Shown: piece after piece, positions 53,568-64,000 of the stretch
How the letters are laid out: each line of letters starts with the position of its first letter
How positions within the stretch are numbered: position 1 is the first letter of the stretch
Source: Urophycis tenuis
Taxonomy: Eukaryota; Chordata; Actinopteri; Gadiformes; Phycidae
Direction of reading: 5' to 3'
Assembly (NCBI GenBank): GCA_036785325.1
Contig: JAXIVH010000099.1
Coordinates: 127,501 to 191,500 of the forward strand
DNA: 64,000 nucleotides
Position numbers and translations under genes: made by a program
Notes under the pieces: generated by a model
Database searches by the model: none
What the model was told of the DNA's origin: nothing
Seen by the model: the letters and a program-made list of their open reading frames with translations, nothing else

Positions 53568-54120
53568 TTATTGTCAAATGTTCAGCATCACTTATAGTCA
53601 GTCATACTGTACAATGAAATGTATTGGACGAGGCCCATTCCAACATGGAAGGAAAATAAAAGAAAACAGTTAAATTAAATTAAATTAAATACAATAAAAT
53701 ACCATAAGTACAGAATAACAGTAAAGAGCAGCAATGGTGAATGTAAGATGAAGACTGAAAATAATGGAGAATGATTTGTAGCAGCATTGTAGAAATATTA
53801 AGTCCATCCTGAAAGCATGTAAGTATTTACATCATATATGAACTGGAGGGTCGTCCATGAGTATTGATGGAAGCAGTTGTAAAATATGATATGATACAGA
53901 TGTGCAGGAGACATATGGTCATAGGGACTCCTCTCCCCTCTATTCAGGACCTAAACATTGCATGTCAGGAACATGAGTAGTGACTCCTCACACCCCAACC
54001 ATGGTCTGTTCTCCCTGCTGGCCTCTGGAAGGAGGTTCTGCAGCATTCGGTGCAGGACAACCAGGTTCTGTAATAGTCTTTTCCCGCAGGTCATCAAATT
54101 ACTGAACTCTAAATTAGCAT
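53568..54120 (+). pseudogene. LINE C-terminus scrap and shared 3' sequence
   Basis: Bases 53970-54110 encode HPNHGLFSLLASGRRFCSIR then TTRFCNSLFPQVIKLLNS, the recurrent C-terminal block of teleost LINE proteins. 53755-53960 is the repeat shared with 1115-1330. 53568-53650 contains ttcaagtcctttattgtcaa, a LINE 3' end in the opposite sense. All decayed. Confidence 0.55.
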
Positions 54121-54329
54121 TTTGGGTAACAATCCATGCATTATTAGTGGGGTAATTTACGAGATATACACACTGTACCGGACACTCCAATACTAAGCCA
54201 TTCGGCTGATACCCCTAAACTTGATAAATATTGACCGTCACTAAAAATGCATCTGAGGGGGTATTTGGCTGGATTATTGGTGGAAATTACCTCAGGGTGA
54301 ATTTTATTCCGAACCATCACCAACCACCA

Positions 54330-54645
54330 TATGGTTAAATCATTTAAAAATATTTAAATTGAATGTTTAGATAAATTGAAAATGTTTGGTTTTAACCAAA
54401 CATTTTCAATGTTGTTTAAATTAATTTAAAATTCATTAAAAATGTTTAATTAAAATGTATGATTAAAATGGTAACTTTTGTTTGTCTGTCTTCAAATGTT
54501 TACAACCTAAAACACTGAGCTGACCAATCAACTGAGAAGCCGAAATAAAAAAAATAAAACTGATTGAGTCCAAAGTTTGAGTTGTCCTTGTGTCCTTTGG
54601 AACTTGAACAAGAGGAGGACTTGACAGATATTGTCAATGCCTTTA
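54330..54645. repeat. AT-rich repeat, copy of 24720-25015
   Basis: Shared over most of its length. It carries an extra 17-bp perfect palindrome, arms 54375-54391 and 54394-54410 (attgaaaatgtttggtt), where the other copy has a single arm. Confidence 0.7.
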
Positions 54646-54869
54646 TGAGTGGTTCAAAGTTCACCTGAACCCTGCATAACATCCATCCTCTACCTCTTAA
54701 AAAAAACCTACCCTCATGCTCTTTCATGTTGTACGTCTTGGCACTTTATAATCACTCTTTGTAACTTGGCACTTAGCCAGAGAGGTTACTAGCAATGGTT
54801 AACCTAGCAATTGAAATGCTTGAAAGTTGTTTTGATGACTTTCTTACTGTATTGGCAGCAATTAAATGT

Positions 54870-54950
54870 TTCACCTTCTTATGACAAATGTACTCTCTGT
54901 AGGTTGCTTTGGATAAAAGCCTCTGCTAAATGCCCTAAATGTAACTGTAA
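54870..54950. repeat. SINE tail fragment
   Basis: gtaggttgctttggataaaa then gcctctgctaaatgccctaa is the conserved tail of teleost tRNA-derived SINEs. The tRNA head is absent. Confidence 0.55.
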
Positions 54951-56135
54951 AAGACATTTTGACTACTGAGGATGTAAAGGTGAGTAGAAAATGAGGTAGT
55001 CTAAACCAGTGGTTCTTAACCTTATTGGAGGTACTGAATCCTGCAATCTTAATCAGTGCATTCACTGAACCCCTTGTGATTGGAAAAATGAAGTATGATT
55101 TCTTCAAATGTACATGTAGGTAGCCTATGTAGGCCTATTGTATTACTGCACAAAAATGAACCATGCATCAGTTGCATACAAAAATAACTGTGCAAGAACA
55201 AAACGAACAAAACGTGAATTTCACACAAAAATATAACTTGACAACATTTAAGATTAATTGGAACCATTTATTGATACGTAAATTCTGCCCTCCGTTCCTT
55301 TTGCTAGCTGGATAGCGAGGTCACTCTGACCTAGCCAACAGTATGAATGATTGAAAGAACTAACGAAACGATATTAAACTCGAACAAGGAAATGTTGAAA
55401 TTATGTTAAACTGAAACAAGGAAATACTATCAGTGTATTTTATTTACAGTAAGAAATGAACGATGGAAAGGGTCAAGCAATTTCGCCAAGGAAATACCAA
55501 GACAGGGGTGGCATCTTTCAACTTCACTTGCAAAATCCGCGATTGGACTGAGCGCCCAAGCTTAAGTGATGGTTTTATATCTCAAAACAGCTGCCAATCA
55601 AAAGACGGCATCGTGATGGTGCATACAGATACATTGTAATGCTGAGCACTGCAAAGCGACGGCAAATCAAACGTAACGATACATTGACCGTCGAGCGCAG
55701 CCACGGCTCACTGACAGCATGTTTGGAGACAAACGCGCACACCCACAACAACTCGCTGTATACTTTAACTTTATTGTGCTATAATAAGATAAGGTACGCT
55801 ATGTTGGCGCTGTGCCAGGGCAGTGTAATATTTTATTGTGAAAACCGGGACACTTTAGCGTCCCGATTCTGTGCTTTTTTTGGGACTCGGGACACAAGAC
55901 TCAAAATCGGGACTGTCCTGGTCAAACTGGGACGTCTGGTAACCCTTATCAAATAAGACCAAATATAATCAAATATAAGATCAAGTATTACCACGTATAA
56001 AAACAACGACAAAAACGTGTTTGGGCTCACGATCCCTTCAGATTTAAGAATAATCCTGGATTGAAAAAAAAGGAAGTGTTCTTCATTTAAGGTCTGGTAT
56101 ATATATTTAGTTTTAGCATCTTTAGTCAAGCTTAC
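54951..56135. other. Intergenic; hAT-like end, intron-like flank of lost HHLA2-like copy
   Basis: 55013-55100 starts cagtggttcttaacctta, like a hAT terminus. 55180-55930 shows nothing firm. 55960-56130 resembles intron 1 of copy 1 near 8790-8890 (ccacgta, tccctt-agattt, ttagtcaag-ttac), so it is intron next to the orphan signal-peptide exon. Confidence 0.4.
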
Positions 56136-56205
56136 CCCCATGAACGATGACATCCACAAGAAGAAACACAGCTGTTTGAATCAGGATTCTGTTGTGTGTT
56201 GTCAT
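56136..56205 (-). pseudogene. Orphan signal-peptide exon of a fourth HHLA2-like copy
   Basis: The minus strand gives MTTHNRILIQTAVFLLVDVI then VHG plus one base, with donor GG|GTAAGC. It is exactly 70 bp and phase 1, as in copies 1 and 2. No IgV, IgC or later exon of this copy was found downstream (below 56136) before unrelated sequence. The body of the gene has been lost, or the exon is spliced far away. Confidence 0.7.
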
Positions 56206-56930
56206 TATATTGCTCCACATTATTTCCGCTGGCTCTGACTGCTTTTCATCCGTAGACTGAACACATCACGCTCTAAAATATGTCGTAGTACCAGTCTCGC
56301 AAGTCACATGTACTTGCAGTAGGAACTGATTTGAAAACTAAAACATGATATACGTCAGTATACTACAGTGGAAAAAGGCCACCGAGGTCAACCCTTCAAC
56401 TGTGGGAGGTGGACTTCATAGTCAAAGTTGAACACAGTTTGAACACTGTGCAATTGTAGCGACAGTGCAACATTGCTGATAAGACCTTTGCTGCTGGTCA
56501 TTTTGTTGCTGTAACGTTCAGAATGTGGCCAATCTGTCAAAGAGAAGTTCAAATAAGCAAGCAAGCGGAGTGGAAAACCCAGACTAGATTTTTGTTTGTG
56601 TTTTATTTATAAAACAGTTATTTGATTTGGTTTAGAATGTGTTTTGAGTTGTTTTTTTTTATAAATAATATACATTATTAACAAACCTTTGAAAAACTTT
56701 ATTTTCAACAAAAAATTATGCAAAACAAAATTTTGTGACATGTTATAAACAAATCATTATTAAAACAGTTTCACTATGCATGTATTGCACACATGATCAC
56801 AAGGGTAAATATATATATATATATTTTTATATGTGATTGCATATGGCTTCAACTTGCTGCCATAAGTCCTCACACTCATTATTGATAGCTCTTAATGCTA
56901 GTGTTACGGGTCCCAGGCTGGACCGGGTAC
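56206..56930. other. Intergenic, AT-rich, nothing recognised
   Basis: Upstream of the orphan exon. Contains long A/T stretches and a (ta)n tract near 56810. No exon or repeat terminus. Confidence 0.45.
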
Positions 56931-58440
56931 CACATTAACAATATTGAAATGTTCAGTTCAGCTTCTCACTGGCGACGGTCTGAAAAACAGAGGAAAAGTG
57001 CACAGGATCGAAGACACTGAACCATTCTCTGTGTTTCCCAAATCTGTTCTGGCATTTATTCACAATAACTCTCAATAATGAACCAACAATAAATCATTTC
57101 CCTTAAATGTGTCAGTCCTTTCACAGGTTCAAGGTAAGTATAAAATGTCTGTGTGTGTGTATGTGTGTGTTGGTGTATGTACTGTTCTTCTCCAGGTGAG
57201 TGTGTGTGTGTCTGTGTGAAGTAAGTATAGTTCCAGGTAGGTATGGTACGTATGTATGTGTCTGTGGGTGTGTGTGTGTGTACTTGAATTGGTGTGTTAC
57301 AGGTGATTATGGAATGGTTGTGTGTGTATGTGTATTATCTGCTGCTCCATAAAATATATCCATATCAACAAATATCTCTACTTCAACATACAATAACACT
57401 GTCTTCAATATTTCCATTAAACCTCAGTCATCACATTGAAATACATCCAAGTGTGTCTTCTCAGTATTAGTACTGGTCCCATATAGATACTATTACTTTA
57501 GTGTATTTATCCGGCATAAAGAAACATCTGATATCAAATCAAGGCTCACAAATAAACGCAGCATGAAGCCACATTCCTTTAGCTTAAAGCAATTGTTAGT
57601 AGTTAACAGTTGTTTTTGCAAAACATCATCTTAATCATGACACAGGGAATAATTATTGTAAAGGATAAAGATTGGCATAGTCAAATTCTCACAAACAATA
57701 ACCCCAATAAATGCACTTTTGTCATCAATAGTAAATAGAACATAAAAACATAAATGCACATATCTACTCATCACTTCAGCACTAAGTGATGAAATAAACT
57801 GAAATTAGCAGTAGATAGTTAACAAAACTCTCGGTCAATAATGTGTGTCAAGCATTCAAGTAATCAAATTATCAAATTATGGAAATATTGTGGACAAAAC
57901 TAAACAACCACATTCATGTGTTCAATACACAACAAGACAAGCGGCACTTTAACCGTTTCACAACGAGGCTCCGCCATTTGGTAAACTACAGTAGCGAAAT
58001 TTGCAGGCTTTTTACCGACTTTCTTTAACTTGGTATAAACCACAGAAATCCTTCATTCTCAACCAACAGCCTCTTCACATAAACGCTAAACATTAAGAGT
58101 TAAGTTGGAATGGTTTTCACGGTGTATTTACCTGAAAAACAGAGGAAAAGTGCACAGGATCGAAGACACTGAACCATTCTCTGTGTTTCCCAAATCTGTT
58201 CTGAGGGGGGAGGGGTCCTCCCACACCGTAAACCTGGGCAACACCTACTGCACAAAGGTTCCTACTCTCCATCCCAAATGCACTACAGTGAATAACTACT
58301 GTTATTAGTTGGCTTTTAACCATAAGAATAATAAAAATAATAAACATACCAGGCTTTGTAAAATAAAGTGCTTGACCATCCTCTGCAAAATAAAATATTA
58401 ATTCACATTTGTGAGGGTCTCACACTAGCAGACCTTAGCA
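56931..58440. other. Region with duplicated 69-bp exon-like block
   Basis: Bases 56980-57051 and 58132-58203 are identical. On the minus strand the block reads NRFGKHREWFSVFDPVHFSS. At 58132 it is bounded by TCAG and GTAAATAC, so it looks like a 69-bp exon. At 56980 it runs on without a donor. The 1.1 kb between is TG-rich (57150-57330) and AT-rich without other features. It may be an LTR or a duplicated exon. Confidence 0.35.
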
Positions 58441-58444
58441 TTTT

Positions 58445-59182
58445 CCTTTGTTTAAAGGTATTATTCTTCCTTTGGCAACCTTAATGTTAGCTCAATGTGC
58501 TTTCCTTTTCTATTTTTATTCATTCTTGATGCAATTAATCATAATACCAGAAAATGAAACGGCAACGTCGTGTGCGGATCATTCGGCGGGGAAGTTCTGT
58601 CAACAACAACTCTTTGAGTACTTGACTTGGTGTAACGTACTAACGTAAGGACAACGTACACACAATGTACAAATTGTCTCAGCAAAAGTCCCTCTTGAAA
58701 TCAAAATGACATGTCTATAGATTAGCAATAGTGACACTGGATGTCACCAGTGTCACTATTGCTAATCTATAATCAATGAACAAAAAAAAAACATTTTCTG
58801 CTGGTAGTGTAAAAATAACGAAGGCAGATGTGTTTCGAATCTAAAGGCGAGTTATTTCGGGGTCTGTTAACCTCATTTTGGTGAACTAGTCAAGGCAGTT
58901 GATTCTCACTTGATTTTGGCAATAGTCAATGTTTTAAGTAGTCAACGTTTTCAGTGAGCACATGACAAACTATTTAGAGAAGAACCATTACGATGTAATG
59001 GATGAATTGTAAGAGGGTGCAACAAAACCACATGCTAGATTAGGAAGCACTTCTCTTCTTAGGACTTTCTACCCACAGCGTTCACAGCTTTCACAGCTGT
59101 GTTTTCACAGCCGTCAATGTAAAATATATTAACATTCTTCCAACATCACAGAGGAGCAAAATAATTGTTTTTAGGTGGTCAT
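58445..59182. repeat. Segmental duplicate of 28361-28686 and 29853-30629
   Basis: Matches the region downstream of copy 2 but lacks the LINE, hAT and SINE. Contains the perfect 25-bp hairpin 58716-58740 / 58747-58771 with a 6-nt loop. Confidence 0.8.
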
Positions 59183-59313
59183 TTAAGTGGTAAACATTGT
59201 CTCTCTACATGGAGCGTGGGCTGTTTCTGTTCTGCCATCCGGTTCTGTCAATCGACTGCTCTCCACAGGAATACTTTCTTCCTGTATAGAGACTGAAGAT
59301 ACTGGAGGGACTG

Positions 59314-59397
<84 letters not shown>

Positions 59398-59432
59398 GGG
59401 GAGAGAGAAAGTGAGAGAACAATAAACATGGG

Positions 59433-59476
<44 letters not shown>

Positions 59477-60013
59477 AATAATAATGGATATCATATTTAG
59501 GTATTTTTCTTTATTGATGGGTATGGTATCTAATTTGGTAATCAAGTGCATTGAGCAAAGTGTGTTTTCCTCTTCCAGCACTGCCATTTACTGTTCCGAC
59601 ATTTTGACATAGTTATGAACTCAGAACTACAATTTAATAGCTGGCTAAGGCTGGGCCACCATCACATTTAAAGGAAAGAATCAAAGGCTTCATCAGTAGC
59701 CAGTCATTGTCTTTGAAGGGTGCCGTAAAATGTCCTTGCCTTGCCCTGATGGACCTATTGTGCACGTTTTTCTACTCGTTTGTATGCAGCTAACTTGTGT
59801 CCCTGCCACAGTAGCCACAACGTTTCTCTCTCCATCTAGTGTGTTTTTAATATTCCATATCAATCCTTGTGCCCTCACCTTCCACCAAGGGCATTCCTGT
59901 GGGTTGCGTCGGCTGTTTCCTGGGCATTGAACAGCTACCTGAAAGAGAGCCAACAGCGTGTTGTTTTGCATTGGTTCTTAACAATTGACACAGTAGATCC
60001 TGCATTAGTGGTG

Positions 60014-60060
<47 letters not shown>

Positions 60061-60247
60061 CACACTTTCATTAAGAAGACTTTATTTTGTAAGTGATATT
60101 TTACCTTTCCATTTCATGGCAGCGAGGATAATAACCACCAATGCAATCACCGGGGCAACGATCCACCAAAAGATACACCTCAAATAACTTTTCACAGCTG
60201 TGCACAGGTGAAACACAGAAATGTGCTTGAAATGTGCTTGGTGATTG

Positions 60248-60303
<56 letters not shown>

Positions 60304-62360
60304 TGTGTGTTTCCCTATGTGTGTGTGCTTGTGTCTTCCCCTATGTGTGTGTGAGTGTGTGTATTAGTAATATTATAATATTAACTTATGAAAAAATGCA
60401 CAATTTACATCCAAATACCTTCACAATAAACATTACCTATAACAGCTTTCAAACACAATATCTTAAGTGATTTATCAGTTACTGGCCTAGGGTAAACGGC
60501 AAAGAATTAAAAACATTTTTTTTCACACCACTGATAGTCTTTGCATCACACAGATTGCTTTTATATTTTCACCAAGAGCCTACCTTCAATAGGGTCCTCC
60601 AGGATCTTCAGTTCAATGTCGGTTATGTGGGTTTCATCTGTGTGACTGAGAACACACCTGTAGGTTCCTGCACTCTTGGCTGATGAGGTCACATACAACA
60701 AGAGGCTGCCTGACTTATTCAGTTTTCTTACATACTGCTGCCACTCTGTCTCCACCTGGAGCTTCTCTTGTCCTGCTTGTCTTCTGAGGATGGTCTGGTT
60801 GTGGTTGAAGGTCCAGGTGATGTCATAGAGGTCAGAGGAAATATAAGGGAGTAACACCTCACTCTTGGGAGCACTTTGGATTGGAGCTGAATTAGACAGA
60901 AACACGAGTGGACGGACGGACAAACAGACAGACAAGATGTTGTTGTGAAATCTGCTGAAAAACTTTACCATTGTTGCCATTTTTCAAAAATCGGAGTCAT
61001 GGTGAACACAAAACCCAGACCTATGACCTCAATGGTCCATGGCCATTGTTCAGATGTTGCAGACCTCAGGATTTCACAGCACACATATGAAGCAGTACTC
61101 TTTTGTGTGAGCAATTAAAAAACACGACAGCCCCTGTCATGTTGCAGCCACTGCTGGTTGGATCACACTAGTTCTAATCTACATTTTAATTCTGACTGTT
61201 TTAATTCTGTTATTAGTGCACGGGGCAAACGCACCGAGCACTGGCCCTACAGCAAAGCTGTGGAGCCAGTGCTCGGGGCAAAGCCCCGAGCACTATTGTT
61301 ATACTGTGGATTTTTTCTTTTTATTATTATTCCTCTTCCTCGCTTTTTTGATTCGCTACTAGTCCGTTGTAGGACAAATGATATATCAAAATGTGCGTCT
61401 TCATCGGGATCGGTGTGCTTCAATACAAATTTTAAAAATATTAATTTTTCATGAAGTTATTTGCAAAAAACTGTGAATATTTTCCCATAGAGAATGCATG
61501 GGAGGAGGTACAAAAATACACACTTTTACTGCTGTCTGCTGCTCCTGCATACTTTCACCTAGAGACTCCATTTTAACTTTAAACAGTAGACACAAGTCTT
61601 GTGTATTTTATGTATATTTCCATGTTTTGATAGGTCATATACTTTTTGATCAATCACTGTTCAATGACCATGATCATTTATGGAGAAATGATGAGATTAC
61701 AATGGGTGTGTATTGCATGCCCTTATTAGGGTTACAGTGTAGCTAGAGTGGAGAGAGCTCCAGAAAAATAAAAAAATAAATCTCTTTCCACGCTGCTCCT
61801 GGCCACAGTTTACAATGTACACACATGATTTTTTCCACCTTTGTAGACATACGTGTTCTGTCTCTCACAATGTGTTTAAAAAATCGGAGAGATTTACAGA
61901 ATTCGAATTAGCAGCCTCTAAGTGCCGCCAGTCGGTGTCTTCTCCTCATTGACTCCAATACAAATATTTCAAATATTTTCAGAGAAAAGCAGAACGGACC
62001 CCTGTTTTAAACTTGCTAGTGTCTCCGAAATATTTACTCTAGAAACATTGTAGAAACACGAAATCGTTCGGGAAGTCCTTACGGCGATGACGGTCTTGCT
62101 TTTTTTCTGATAGGAGCTACCATTTTGTCAGAATAAGCCTAAATGTGAGACCAGTGCCGAGGCAGAAAATGGATTTGTTATGGGTTCGTTACTGGTACCA
62201 TGACAATACCGTACCATGACAATGCAAACTCCAGGGGGGGGGGGGGGGGGGGGGGGCTGGTGTTCTAATGGTTTGGCCCAGCTGAAAAGCGGGAAGTGCT
62301 GTGTTGTGTTTACCTCGCGTGCTTGCGTGTGTGGGTGAGTGACCTGTATCGATCGCGCGC

Positions 62361-62431
<71 letters not shown>

Positions 62432-63657
62432 GCGATGTCTTGCAGACGCAGAGGTGCAGTTCAGCCGTGTCTACCTGCTGAATGTAACCGCTGTGAAACT
62501 ATCGGGAAATAACGATTCATTTCGCTGATTAACGGCGGTGCAGTTCAGCCGTGTCTACCTGCTGAATGTAACCGCTGTGAAACTATCGGGAAATAACGAT
62601 TCATTTCGCTGATTAACGGCTTTATCGAGACCGGCGCTCGCTCTCTGTTATTGTACGTCTCTCTACCAAAGTGCTATTTCTCTCTCCGCTCTCTCTCGTC
62701 ATCGGACACAAATCAAATTAAATGTGAATGTAAAGTAAACCTAACACTAACCCTAACCTCAACGTCTCTGTAGACATCGCGCGTGTGTGGGTGCTTGCAA
62801 AATTGTCATTTTAATTCATAACATTGAGTGACACACACACACACACACACACGTCCCGACCACAGCAGTTGATCAGTGATGGGCAGTGAGATCTGTCTGT
62901 CTTGTCGTTGATAAATAAACTGTGAGATATCGAGTCTCCGTTGCCATGGTTACCATCTAGCGTCTCTCTCGTCATCGGACACAAATCAAATTAAATGTTG
63001 TTTCTATTTTGTGTAAATTAGGTTAATGCTTTTGTGTTTTCTTGTATTATCAGTTCAAGTTGTTGTACTTGCCTGAGGAAATCGTGGATAGTAGCGTGTT
63101 TTGTAACGTGTTGTGGGAGTGTTTCCCAGAATGCATTGCGACATTCTGGCATTCTGTTTCATTACATGTTATTGCTATTAGATAGGGTTTGGAGGCGAAT
63201 TTTCAGGACATGTTGGGTTCCTTACATTTCACTGTTTCATGACCTTCAGTTTGTTGACTGCTGTTTTTGGGATCAGCACCATTACTCAAACAGCTGTGAC
63301 TCTGATAGAGGTTCACACTCCGGTAGCGTCACCCGTGCACTATCAAAATTTCCCTCGAGGGAATTTTTGAACTCTAGTTATAATACTTACAGTGTTGCCT
63401 AATTGTGACTTTCCTTGCGCTGTGTTCATTTTGGACTGAGCAGCTGTAGGTCGATTCTGTGCCGTTGTACACGGTCCTTAAGGAGCTGCTGATGTCATAG
63501 AGTCCCTGGTCATCTTCATGGACGTTGGGTGAGTCCTGGGGGACAGTAGCGGGGCGAGGACTGATGGACCAGGTGAGCTGTGGTCTTGGGTAGATTCCTC
63601 CAGACTTACAGGTGACAGTGTTGTTCACTATGACAATGTCCACTCTAGCAACAGGAG
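59183..63657 (-). CDS. HHLA2-like (B7 family) copy 3, partial at window edge
   Basis: Visible minus-strand exons: 63391-63657 (IgC), 60584-60886 (second V-like domain), 60105-60197 (transmembrane), 59879-59938 and 59183-59310 (tail, stop TAA). Signal peptide and IgV exons must lie beyond 64000. All junctions are phase 1. The membrane segment is CIFWWIVAPVIALVVIILAA. The tail runs about 60 residues through GSCSMPRKQPTQPTG and ESSRLTEPDGRTETAHAPC. The third Ig domain reads LLPYISSD where copies 1 and 2 have LLPCNSSD: the first disulfide cysteine and an N-glycosylation site are lost, leaving the second cysteine (YRCVLS) unpaired. A Helentron-like element lies 12 bases inside the intron after the IgC exon. 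Confidence 0.75.
59316..59475. repeat. (GA)n microsatellites, last-exon pyrimidine tract of copy 3
   Basis: Interrupted GA tracts, CT on the coding strand, directly precede the acceptor CCCCAG|TCCCTCC of the final exon. Confidence 0.9.
60250..60360. repeat. (TG)n microsatellite
   Basis: Paralogue of the tract at 31598-31735, in the same intron. A (CA)n tract also occurs at 60017-60058. Confidence 0.9.
61214..63378. mobile_element. Non-autonomous Helentron-like (rolling-circle) element
   Basis: The 2165-bp insert interrupts an intron that is continuous in copies 1 and 2 (ctgttattataatac). It lies between two T residues with no duplication beyond the shared TTA. The 5' end TAGTGCACGGG is repeated in inverse as CCCGTGCACTA about 40 bases before the 3' end, followed by the hairpin-forming aaatttccctcgagggaatt and terminal ACTCTAGT. 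This asymmetric inverted repeat plus 3' hairpin is the recalled Helentron/HINE layout. No Rep-helicase is encoded. Inside are paired hairpins (61231-61300), a G-run (62235-62256), a CA tract (62362-62428) and an 86-bp tandem duplication (62451-62622). Confidence 0.6.
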
Positions 63658-63762
63658 CTGATACAACATGCAACACATTAAAGCAATAAACTCAGTTAAT
63701 GTTTGCTCTATATGACTATTTTTATTTTTGTATGCAGGATGACATCCTATTTAAACAGGACT

Positions 63763-64000
63763 TGTTAGGGCCTTGAGTCGTCGGCATTTTCTCCCCTCCC
63801 TCTGTATGTGCTACCCCCTCCTGTTTTGCAGCGAAGCCTCTCCAGTGGGCGTGTCCTTCCATCCCCTGATTAGCCCCGGCGGCTGATTGGTGCGGGGCTC
63901 CGCCAACCAGAGCGCGACAGCGCAGGGAAGGCGTATAAAAGCCCAGTGTGCCCTGCAAACAGGGGCAGACACCTTCAGGAGACCGATTCGCATAGTCACA
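63763..64000 (+). mobile_element. Retroviral-type LTR in copy 3, cut by window edge
   Basis: Begins TGTTAGGGCCTTGAG and matches 6556-6790, including the TATA box gcgtataaaagcccag. The sequence stops just before the position of the nested SINE. Confidence 0.65.

Noticed and set aside
59693..59971. Minus-strand frame with IQTSRKTCTIGPSGQG, paralogous to 30981-31409
   Set aside because: Conserved between copies 2 and 3 because the whole segment is duplicated. The in-phase tail exon within it ends at a good donor (59879), and the remainder fits intron.

Overview
The window looks like teleost fish nuclear DNA. It has multi-exon genes with GT/AG introns, immunoglobulin-domain genes in tandem, and very dense, mostly young mobile elements: Ty3/gypsy LTR elements, an R2-type LINE, L2-like LINEs, tRNA-derived SINEs, hAT elements, inverted-repeat MITEs and a Helentron-like element. 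Long CA, GA, AAT and poly-C tracts are also present. There are no operons, ribosome binding sites or CRISPR arrays. Species cannot be fixed from the sequence. Family names come from recalled motifs; no search was run.

Host genes are nearly all on the minus strand. The backbone is a tandem array of B7-family genes resembling HHLA2 (signal peptide, IgV, IgC, IgV, transmembrane, tail). Copy 1 (5165-8960) is complete. Copy 2 (30630-39314) has a one-base deletion in its transmembrane exon. Copy 3 (59183-63657) runs off the right edge and has lost a disulfide cysteine in its third Ig domain. A lone signal-peptide exon of a fourth copy sits at 56136-56205. Two other host genes appear: the last three exons of a PWWP3A/MUM1-like gene (41269-41914), and a three-exon gene with a Cys/His-rich, zinc-finger-like protein and an 11-residue Thr/Pro repeat (50145-51769). 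A domesticated-looking or decaying hAT transposase with two exons lies at 21089-22732.

Repeats: 1-4.1 kb holds a decayed R2-type LINE, a gypsy scrap and an LTR fragment. 10.1-17.6 kb is an intact gypsy element with nearly identical LTRs and a CATA target duplication. 18.4-24.6 kb is a cluster of foldback elements, MITEs and a minisatellite. 25.1-28.4 kb is an internally deleted gypsy element on the minus strand. 28.7-30.3 kb is a LINE with a nested hAT element, plus a SINE. 34.5-38.2 kb is a long R2-type LINE inside intron 1 of HHLA2-like copy 2. 42.0-50.0 kb is a second intact gypsy element, on the minus strand. 61.2-63.4 kb is a Helentron-like element inside an intron of HHLA2-like copy 3.

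The array grew by segmental duplication. The 3' halves of copies 2 and 3, and about 1 kb downstream of each, are close paralogues, and the differences between them date the insertions. Both intact gypsy elements carry the same -1 frameshift heptamer directly before the gag stop codon and a tRNA-Ser-type primer site. The most unusual observations are the frameshift signal with its downstream stem, primer-site copies inside the LTR ends, the inverted-repeat element with hammerhead-like cores, the R2-type LINE bounded by 47-bp direct repeats absent from two paralogous sequences, and HHLA2-like splice acceptors whose pyrimidine tracts are expanded microsatellites.
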